From assembly GCA_020205615.1 (NCBI GenBank), contig CM035167.1, forward strand, positions 56,627,023 through 56,691,022: 64,000 nt of DNA, read 5' to 3'. The position numbers were made by a program, and so were the translations under genes. Of the stretch, positions 55,643-64,000 are shown in pieces. The notes under the pieces were generated by a model that worked only from the letters and a program-made list of their open reading frames with translations, was not told the DNA's origin and ran no database searches. Each line of letters opens with the position of its first letter. Within the stretch, counting starts at the first letter, position 1. Source of the stretch: Panax quinquefolius. Its lineage: Eukaryota > Streptophyta > Magnoliopsida > Apiales > Araliaceae.

Positions 55643-58600
55643 TGTGAGACCCCAAATTTTATGAAATAAAAGTACTCAATTTTTTTTTTCCTATTTTGGT
55701 AAATAGTACGGTATTGATTATTGATGCTTATGTGAGAAGTCACTTAGTTTTGTTTTATATGTATTATTAATGTAATAAAACAGAAAAGCTTTTTATATAA
55801 AACAAAATACTTTTATAAAGTTATTCTATAAATAGAATATATTATATTCTATTGTGCATAGTGTTTTCAGATAGTAAAATCTTTTATATAAAACATAATA
55901 CTTTTATAAAGTTATACATTTTATTAGACAATAATTAGAATATATTATATTTTATTATGCTTAGTGTTTGCTTAGTGCCTGCATAGTGTTTGCATAGTAA
56001 AATCTTTTATAAAGTTATTCGTTTTTTTAGATTATAAATAAAATATATTATATTTTATTTAAAAGATTTTTCTTTAAATATGGACCGCCAGATTAAAGTA
56101 AATCAATCTGGACCGTTCATGAGTTAATTACTATGCAGTCCATTTTTCTATAAATAGAAGCTCATTCCTTCATTATTTCTTACGAATTCACTGAAACTCT
56201 AGAGAGAGAAACTATAGAGAGAGTTCTTCTTCTATAATCTTGAGTGTATTTCTTTAGAATTTAAGAAAGCAATGAGCGTAGTGCAAGTTTTCTTCAAGTA
56301 TATTCCCGCCCTACCAGTCGGAATACTTTTCTTTTTAAGGTAGGGGATATTATTTGTTGTACTCTTAAGGGGTATTCTTTCTTTCTTATTCGTGAAGAGA
56401 ACTTCTGTTATTACATTCTTTATTATTACATCGGAATAACTTTGTATATCTTACGGATACCCTATACTTGGTGAAATTCTTCATTATTACATTTCTTTAT
56501 TATTCTGTGGGAATATCCTGTCGGTGCGTATTACGCCTAACCTGGTTCCATTATTTATTATTTCGTTCTTTATTATTCATGCGAATATCACATGCGTATG
56601 TTTTACTTGGGAATGGTTCCATTATTTAATATTCGCCGGAATATCACATACGTGCGTTCTGTGGGACTGGTTCCATTATTTATTATTCTATTGGGAATAA
56701 CCTGTCGGTGCAGTCTATTGCACGCATGGTGAATCCTTCTATTATTCCATTCTTTATTATTTTGTTGGAATAACCTGTCTATGTGGATTACCACATGCAT
56801 GGTGAATGATCCTTCGTATTCATACGAATAGTATTTTCATTAAAAAGGGGTTTCTGCCAGGGGCAGATTCGTAATTTTTCTGACCCTCAAAAATTCTGGA
56901 AAAACTTGAAATGATAATTTGATGAGTTTTCTAGATTATGTCCAAAAATGGCGATTTTTGGTTGTATAGATTAAGAGTTATGGATTTTATGGGAAAAGAC
57001 TATTTTAAAAGTAAACCCTTATAACTCCTTGTGGTTAACTCCAAAATTGGTGAAATTTTTATTAGAAGTACATGTATATAACAGGAGTATACCCTGTAAA
57101 TTTTGGAATTTTTGGACAAAAGTACAATTTATGATAAATGTCTAAATATTCGGAAGTTTTAGCCATATGAAAAATAGTAAATGAATTTTAAAAATTCTGA
57201 GAAAAATATATGTTCAAGATGGGACTATATTCAGCTAAATTCCAGAAAAGAAATATTTTTGGGACTGATTTGGTATTTTTCATGAAAATGAACTAGTTAT
57301 GAGAAAATGAATTAAATATGTTATGTGAAGTAATAAAATTGGAAAATAGGATTTTATGGCTTCAGAATCCTATATAGGGTATATGAAGATTTTTGATGAG
57401 GAATTTGATCATTGATGATGAAATCTTATGAGTATGGCATTTTTGAATGATTAAATGCATTATTTGATAAAATGTAAACAATTGAAATAAATTGTTTATA
57501 AGTTTACGAAATGATTAAAATATTGCTATAATATTAATGATATTAGATTATGAGATTATTAAGTTATTGATAACATTTGGTTATTATTGAACACTGGATA
57601 AATTGTATTATAAATGTTTAATATTTATCATTTATCTCATTTGATTGATTCTTATATCATTGTCATCATCCTCATGCTTATATTGTGTTGAAAGTCATCT
57701 TTGGTCGTAGTGCATAGATGGACTTGGTATGATTATGACCAGGGATTATTTGGTATAATCATGACCGTAATATTACAAATGATGTGGAAAAGTCCTCATT
57801 GGCTGGCGTAGTGCATTGATGGACAGTTTTTGGTATGATTATGGCTATGGATTCTCTTCGGCCAAGGGTGCAAAGTTGAATTGTTTTATGGCATTATCAA
57901 GAACGTTGATGAAAACACGATTATCTTTGGCCCGTAGTGCATGGATAATTCGTGGTCTTGATACTAATGAATATCCTTAGCCTGTAGTGCAAGGATGATT
58001 CGATGATGTGGATTATATATTGAGCTAAGTCTCATCGATAAAATATTAATTCATGGATGTGATAATAATGAATATCTTTGGTCGTAGTGCATGGATAATT
58101 CATAGATGTAATACTAACGAATATCCTTAGCCGTAGTGCATTGATAATTCGATGATGTGGATTATTTAAGCTGAGTCTCAACGATAAAATATTGGTTATA
58201 CACTTTTAATTTGTAGAAGATAGTAGATATCATTCTCTACTTGACTCTTCTAAAATATAGTTGTATGTCTTTGGCTTGTAGTGCAAAGATGAATTGTTAA
58301 TGAATATCATTGGCCGTAGTGCAAAGATGAATTTATTAGTATGATTATGAACAAGAATTGTGATTTTGTATAACCATGATTTTTGATGTTTCAGATGAAG
58401 ATAGGTGATGAAAATTATCTTCGTCCTGGGTGCGAAGAGGACTTTAGAATCACAATTATGATTATGAGTTATTTATATGATTGTGGACAGGAATTTGTTG
58501 ATTGATGTTACAGGAATAAAACATTATTGGTGGACTTTTAACATAGAGAAGAAAATAGATTTGATGGTCTATTTGACTCTTCTAATGGATTGCTAGTTCC

Positions 58601-59511
58601 GCTACAACTATGGTTGAAAAGTTTTATAATCTGCCATATGTTCTAAATCTCTGATTTATTATTGATGAAAGCTATTGATAATTTAATTATCTTTAGTCAT
58701 GATATTCCTTACTGGGCTAGTTGTGCTCACCCTTTCTGCTTCATAATTCATTTCAGGTAATAAGAGTGTTGTCGTAAAGAGTGTTTGTCGAATTGGTCGA
58801 AGGGGATAACGGGGAATAGAACAGTGGTCTCTAGCTGTGGAGGTTCTCCTTAAACAGTATAGAAAAGTGTGTTGTATTCTATACAACATTTAGTAGTTAT
58901 ATTTGGTGAATCAAATAGGGTGAGGTGAACCCAACTTTGGAAGGGTGTTTTGTCACTATCATACAAGATGTCTAATGACATACTGACCTCGTGTTATCAT
59001 ATGATGGGGTTATGCGCATCCACTTCTCGAGTATATTTCTGGGCATTACCTATATGATCTTGGAGTTGATTTAAAATATAATATTCACTTGGAGACAGTG
59101 GAGATAGTTATATGTCAAGAGAAGACTCACCATTGGAAAGAAGAAGATAGTAATCTTCTCATTTTTCTTTGGGGTCTATTGGGTCAACCAAGGATAATTC
59201 TGTGGCCATATGATATCTATTATAACCTAGACGCATGGCCTCCCATGTACGAAGGTTTCCTTGAGCACTTTCCAAAGATTTTAGTTTCTAAAACAGTCTT
59301 TGACTATACTTTTATGTAAAGTACAATTGTAAGGTTGTGGTCGAGGCACAATGAGAGCTACATACATTTGTATTAAAACTCACAGTTACTATGGTCGAGT
59401 ATTCTATCGACATGTACTCATGATTGTATAAATGAAGTTGTATTTAAATTTTGTACCATGTATCTGGCGACTCAGAATGGGTGATGTATACCTAATTTTG
59501 GGGGCGTCACA
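55643..59511 (+). repeat. 3' LTR of element E (3.87 kb)
   Basis: It starts TGTGAGACCCC after the polypurine tract and ends GCGTCACA, followed by ATAAC and Tat integrase DNA. It contains the AT-rich block (55760-56060), hairpin array I (56395-56815), a long stretch without notable features (56880-57600) and hairpin array II (57680-58425). It holds no gene; small open frames in it are not conserved between copies. Confidence 0.93.
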
Positions 59512-60501
59512 ATAACTGACCAAAGAAGATAGCCGCAGTTCGTCTTTCGTCTGTTAGAGACAATTGGTGACATTTGTCTTCATCCAGTTGAGCGTCTATC
59601 AACACTCTAAGGGATTCCATTTCAACTTCTATGGGGAGCACTGCTTCCATCCCATTGGTTAATGCGTAGGGTGTTTCCCCAGTGGAAGTGCGCAATGAGG
59701 TTCTGAGGCTAATAGAGTAAGAGGCAATAAGTCAGGCCAATCTTTGTGGTTGGCAGGCATCTTTTGCATAATCTTCTTGATGTTTTTGTTAGCCGCTTCA
59801 ACATCACCATTCATCTTCAGACGATAGATGACAGAGTTAAGATGTTTGATGTGGAATTTATTGCATAATTCCTCCATCATTTTGTTGTTGAGGTTCTTAG
59901 CATTGTCTGACACAATCACCTCTGGTTGTCCATATCGACAAATGACATTGTTTCTGATGAAAGCAATGATGACTTCTTTGGTAACCCTGGGGAAGGAGGC
60001 TGCTTCTACCCACTTGGTGAAGTGGTCGATCATGATGAAGATAAATCGATGTCCATTACTGGCTTTAGGCTCAATGGACCCAATAACGTCCATTCCCCAC
60101 ATTGAGAAGGGCCAAGGTGAATTTATGTTGTGGAGTTCCCATGGAGGGCCGTGTATAGCATTCCCATGAATCTGGCACTGATAGCATCTCCTAACGTGGT
60201 CATTGCAATCAGCTTTGAGAGATAGCAAATAATGTCCTGTCCTGAGGACCTTCTTGACAAGGAGGGGGCAACTCATGTGGGGGCCACAGACTCCACCATG
60301 GATTTCATCCATAAGCCTTTAGGCTTGATCTTTGTCTAAACATCTGAGGAGACCTAGTCATGCATCTCTTTTGTAGATTGCATCTCCACTCAGGTAGAAT
60401 TTCATAACAAGTCGATGGATCCGCCTTTTCTCAGTCGTGCTCGCCTCAGCGGGTGTAGATCCATCTCATAGGTATTCATTGATATGCTGATACCAAGGAT
60501 G
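59512..60501 (-). pseudogene. Integrase of the Tat element
   Basis: The main piece starts near 60312 with the finger EIHGGVCGPHMS ... CYQCQIHG. The core holds all three catalytic acids, in MWGMDVIGSIEP, PEVIVSDNAKNL and NGDVEAANKN. It goes on as HKDWPDLLPL, and after a frameshift near 59680 as STGETPYALTNGMEAVLPIE and VEMESLRVLIDAQLDED, to RRTAAIFFGQL at the insertion point of E. Confidence 0.92.
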
Positions 60502-61167
60502 CTAGATGGGAGGTAGCTCATCTGATACTTCTCCGACGTAGTTCCCATAGGTTGTGGCCTTGTGCAGGGAAATTGTGACGCTTGGCAAGTGTCCTTTGTC
60601 AGATATATAAATTAAGGAAACCAAAGTCGCTAATGCGTCTGCAAAGTCATTCCTATTACGAGGAACGTGTAGAAAGAAGATTTCTTCGAACTCCAGAACC
60701 ATCTGTAAAACTTGTCGATGGTAAGGCAGCAAATGTAGCTCTTTGGTTTGATAGATTCTGGTGGATTGTCTGATTACCAACTTTGAATCTCCAAATACAG
60801 TTAACCGCCTGATGCCCATTGAACGGGAAAGTTTTAGCCCCATGACACAACCTTTATACTAAATTTGTGTTGTTGGTGCGATAAAGCGCAATTTGAATAC
60901 GACGGGATCTTTGCTCCCCGTAGCGGATACTAGAACTGCTCCAGCTCCAGAACCTTCCATATTAACAGCTCCATCAAAATATATTTTCCATGTTTGGCGC
61001 ATATCGTACTGATGGTATTGCTGAACTGTCATTATTCCCTCATCGGGGAAGTATGTCTCCAAGGGTTTGAAATCCCCTGAAGGTGCGGCGGCCAGTTGAT
61101 CCGCAATTCCTTGACCTTTGATGGACTTTTGAGTCACATATACTATGTCAAATTGTTGTAGGATCAA
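60502..61167 (-). pseudogene. Second (archaeal-type) RNase H of the Tat element
   Basis: This extra RNase H lies between the RT-linked RNase H and integrase. It shows WKIYFDGAVNMEGSGAGAVL (first Asp), LTVFGDSKLVIRQS (third acid) and RNRNDFADALATL (last Asp). The usual second acid (Glu) lies at a place that now reads stop-Tyr-Lys (about 60858), so one catalytic residue and the frame are lost. Confidence 0.9.
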
Positions 61168-61479
61168 CTGCCATCTGGACAGCCATCAATTTAACATGGG
61201 TTTGTTGAACACGTATTTGAGAGGATCCACGCGGGATATGAGATGGGTTGTGTGACCATGGAGATAATGATGTAACCTCATGGAAGCCCATGCTAAAGCA
61301 CAACACGTCTTCTCGATCAGAGTGTACTTGTGTTCACTTTTACTGAATCTTTTGCTGAGGTAATAGATAGCTCGTTCTTGGCCTCTATCTTCTTTCTGTC
61401 CCAGCATGCAGCCCATGGCATTGTCACTTATGGACATGTACATGAACATGGGAACATATTCCCTGGGTGGTACCAACAC
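61168..61479 (-). pseudogene. RT-linked RNase H of the Tat element
   Basis: It reads LVPPREYVPMFMYMSISDNA, GCMLGQKEDRGQERAIYYLS and EKTCCALAWASMRLHHYL, ending KYVFNKPMLN. This is the first, decayed RNase H that follows the RT connection in Tat elements. It is in one frame with RT above and with the second RNase H below. Confidence 0.85.
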
Positions 61480-62620
61480 GGGAACTTTGACTAGCTGTTC
61501 TTTAATTGTAAGGAAAGCATTCTGGTACTCATCATTCCATTTTATGGAGGAGTTCTTCCTTAATAGCTTGAAGATTGGCTCACAGGTTGCTGTGAGTTAA
61601 GAGATAAACCTGCTAATGAAGTTGATTCTTCCCAAAAATCCCCGTCTTTCCTTCTCTGTCTGAGGAATGGGCATTTCCATGATGGCCTAGATTTTGGCAG
61701 GATCCAACTCAATCCCTTTGTGGCTTACTAGAAATCCTAGCAACTTGCCTGATTTAATGCCAAAGGCGCATTTAGCTGGATTCAACTTCAAGTTGTACTT
61801 ACGCAACCTGTTGAATAGCTTTCTGAGATGGTCTAAGTGGTCTTCCTCCTTTTGGGATTTGACAATGATGTCATCCACGTAGATCTCGATCTCTTTGTGC
61901 ATTAAGTCATGGAAAAGAGCCATCATAGCTCGTTGATAGGTGGCTCTGGCATTGATGAGGCTGAATGACAATCGTCTATAACAAAAGGTTCCCCAAGGCG
62001 TGATGAAAGCAGTTTTCTCATGATCTTCCTCAAAGAACCATGATCCGATGATACCCTTAAAAGCAATCAAAGAAAGGAGTACATGCCAGTATTACGTGAT
62101 GATTGTCAATAAGAATGTGGATAAATGGCACGGGAAAGCTATCTTTTAAACAAGCTTTGTTCAAGTCCCAGTAATCTATGCAAACTCGTACCTTCCCTCC
62201 GGGTTTAGGCACGGGCACAATGTTGGATATCCGTTTAGGATATGTAGGCACCATGATGATGCCAGCTTGAAATTGTTTCACAATTTTTTCTTTCACCTTT
62301 AAACTCCACTCAAGTTTCAATCTTCTGAGCTTTTGCTTGACTGGCTTAAATCCCTCTTTAATGAGAAGGCGATGAAGGACAATGTCAGTGGACAAACCCA
62401 CCATGTCTTCATGAGACCATGCAAACACATCCTAAAATTGGGTTAGTAGCGTAACCATGTCATTCCTTTGGTTTGGGGTAAGGTCTGAACCAATCTGGAT
62501 TAACTTAGGTCTTTCTAAGGTTCCAAGATTGAAGGAAGTGGTTTGATCAAGGTTGGGTTTAGGTTTGTCTTCGACCCATTCTTGAATTTCTAGAGGCAGC
62601 TCAATGTCATCCTGTATATA
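61480..62620 (-). pseudogene. Reverse transcriptase of the Tat element
   Basis: It includes DVFAWSHEDMVGL, IVPVPKPGGKVRVCIDYWDL (palm start, with Trp for the usual Arg), then after a frameshift near 62070 TPWGTFCYRRLSFSLINARA and EIEIYVDDIIVKSQKEEDH with the catalytic YVDD intact (about 61885), followed by CAFGIKSGKLLGFLVSHKGI and the connection. Stops at about 61687 and 61500. Confidence 0.9.
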
Positions 62621-63122
62621 TCCATCAAGGCTGAATTCATCTCCACATCAAAGATATAATCCTTGTGGAGAAGAGGCACCGTATCAGTAAGTACATGCAC
62701 ATCTAAATTTAGGGTCCTTAAACAAAATATGCTTTCATTTAGTATATATGAAACGTTTTGATCATACACAGTGTTAGCATGTACTGGCAAAATAAACTGC
62801 TAATACTGTACAGAAAAGTAAGCAGTTAATATATTTACAGGGCAGAAAGAGTTCTGCCAGTTTTACCCTTGTCGACCAATGCAAGGAGTGCTGCTCCAAT
62901 TGGACAGGGAAAAGTCTGGGTGGACCATAGTGATGGAGGGATTGTCATCATCCTCTCTATCCCGAATGATGGCCATTACGTCTAGGCAATCATCATCTGG
63001 GTGTATCTATTTGTATGTTCATCATGGACGATGATGCATATACCCGACATCATTTGGATGATGTCTTGCTTGATTCTTTGCTTCTCTTCCTCCATTCGGG
63101 GATCTGGAACAAAGACTTCTTT
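62621..63122 (-). other. Spacer between protease/G-patch and RT in the Tat element
   Basis: Pol sequence without a domain I recognise, in broken frames (one piece reads DVHVLTDTVPLLHKDYIFDV near 62700). Similar low-conservation spacers are normal between protease and RT in Tat elements. Confidence 0.55.
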
Positions 63123-63539
63123 CTACTTCACCGGTACCAGCTTGAGAAATAACATAGCCATCACGTTGGCTGGCACCTTTACAGGAGGTTGTGCAGACTC
63201 AGAGTTTGAAGACGAAGATAAACGCCGCATGGTTGAAGCTGAAGGAATCTGCTGATGCTTATGAGGATTCCTATGACTAGAACTGGCAGAATAGCCTAGT
63301 CCAGCTGTTCCAGTCTGCCTGGCTAATTGAATTGGGTACTTGATACCCTGGTGATCCTTACCCAGCCCTTGTCCCGGCTGATAACCCAATGACATCATTT
63401 CCTGAGTAGCTGACATTACTTCGACGGATATCTTGGGTTCGGGAAATGGCGTTCTAATTGCATGGTATTGGGTATTTCTTACTTCCAAGGCATGAAAACT
63501 GACCGGTTCAACATCAGCATTAGCGTTGATGAATGACAT
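63123..63539 (-). pseudogene. G-patch region of the Tat polyprotein
   Basis: The 138-codon piece reads VMSATQEMMSLGYQPGQGLG, KDHQGIKYPIQLARQTGTAG and LGYSASSSHR at about 63420-63260. The Gly pattern (GYQPGQGLGKDHQGI and GLGY) is that of a G-patch, a short glycine-rich motif binding helicases or nucleic acid. It lies between protease and RT. The C-terminal half is Ser-rich with an acidic break and ends before a Val/Met stretch. Confidence 0.75.
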
Positions 63540-63585
63540 GTCCCCGTGTTGAGGATATTCTGGTTCAGTGTTGACCGTGACCAGG

Positions 63586-63955
63586 CTATTGTTGATAATG
63601 TATTTCAGTTACCGTGACCATATGAATCCACGGTCTTCCCAAGATCAAGTTGTATCCTGAATCTATCTTGAGTACCTGGAAAGATACGCAGAATGTGTGG
63701 GGACCAATTTCAATTGGCAGTTCAATTACTCCGACCGAATTTCGGCGGGCTCCGTCGAAAGCCTTGATTATAGTATGGCTCTTCTGGATTTGGTTGAGAT
63801 TAACATTTATCTTCAGCAAAGTGGCGTATGGACTGATATTTAGAGATGAGCCTCCATCTATCAAGACTCCAGCCATCATATATCAGAGGACAAGACTACA
63901 ATGTGTAACGGCTTGTAATAACCAGTCCCTTCAAGCGGTATGTCATCATCAGTGA
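63586..63955 (-). pseudogene. Protease of the Tat element
   Basis: The retropepsin active site reads VLIDGGSSLNISP at about 63860 (DGGS in place of DTGS, usual for this lineage), with the second motif NLILGRPWIHMV at about 63630. It is followed by a stop at 63586. The protein would cut the gag-pol polyprotein. Confidence 0.87.
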
Positions 63956-64000
63956 AAGATATCACATTGTTGTTGAAAATGTGATCAACCAGATGTTGAA

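Larger units (their letters stand above)
42318..59511 (+). mobile_element. Ty3/gypsy element E: long LTRs with almost no internal region
   Basis: E starts TGTGAGACCCC at 42318 and ends GCGTCACA at 59511, flanked by the 5-bp duplication ATAAC (42313-42317 and 59512-59516). Without the nested copia element F it is about 8.06 kb: 5' LTR 3849 bp (in two parts), internal 337 bp, 3' LTR 3869 bp. The LTR family is that of A and D. The internal part keeps the primer site, the gag leader and the very end of the chromodomain tail plus polypurine tract. It encodes nothing, so it must depend on a related element if it moved in this form. Confidence 0.93.
59512..64000 (-). mobile_element. Ty3/gypsy Tat-lineage element (internal part)
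   Basis: Minus-strand order is protease, G-patch, RT, RNase H, second (archaeal-type) RNase H, integrase. Two RNase H domains before the integrase are the mark of the Tat lineage (Ogre, Retand and relatives). The element is open at the right window edge and split at 59512 by E, with its integrase end at 42007-42317. Stops and frameshifts occur throughout. Confidence 0.9.

Overview
This window is transposon-filled nuclear DNA of a flowering plant, most likely a dicot with a large genome. I found no host gene, rRNA or tRNA gene. Nearly every stretch belongs to an LTR retrotransposon (Ty3/gypsy chromoviruses with chromodomains, one Ty3/gypsy Tat element with a second RNase H, one Ty1/copia element) or to an endogenous pararetrovirus-like (caulimovirid-type) sequence. 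All coding regions are broken by stops or frameshifts. The species cannot be named from this sequence.

Layout. 1-4565: 3' half and LTR of chromovirus A (+), fused to a stray reverse transcriptase piece (4566-5033). 5176-17623: chromovirus B (-), with two ~2.99 kb LTRs, a broken gag-pol, an extra acidic coiled-coil ORF between the primer site and gag, and a second truncated internal region beyond its 3' LTR. 17624-20450: a related, truncated LTR (C). 20451-21787: non-coding DNA with minisatellites, probably untranslated or LTR sequence of the Tat element. 21793-23940: rearranged caulimovirid-like pieces. 23941-33286: chromovirus D (+). 33287-42004: the main caulimovirid-like block: head-to-tail 1.26 kb units carrying only cis elements, then a ~1.07 kb inverted repeat, then a 5 kb minus-strand piece with protease-RT-RNase H, a second ORF, promoter, primer site and the start of ORF1. 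42007-42317 and 59512-64000: a Tat element (-), split by element E.

Nesting. Element E (42318-59511) lies inside the Tat integrase gene, with the 5-bp target duplication ATAAC on both sides. Removing E rejoins the integrase reading. E has LTRs of about 3.86 kb but only 337 bp of internal DNA. Copia element F (45801-54934) lies inside the 5' LTR of E, flanked by AGAAG. The caulimovirid block seems to lie between the Tat integrase end and Tat 3' non-coding repeats, and D lies inside that block. The inferred order is Tat first, then the caulimovirid-like DNA and E, then D and F.

The most unusual signal is RNA or DNA structure. The LTRs of A, D and E, and the LTR and leader of F, hold arrays of short hairpins in which the loop is constant and the stem sequence changes with matching changes on the other arm. 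The other notable points are the extra ORF of B, the LTR-rich and body-poor element E, and the caulimovirid-like block with convergent promoters over a 0.5 kb spacer.
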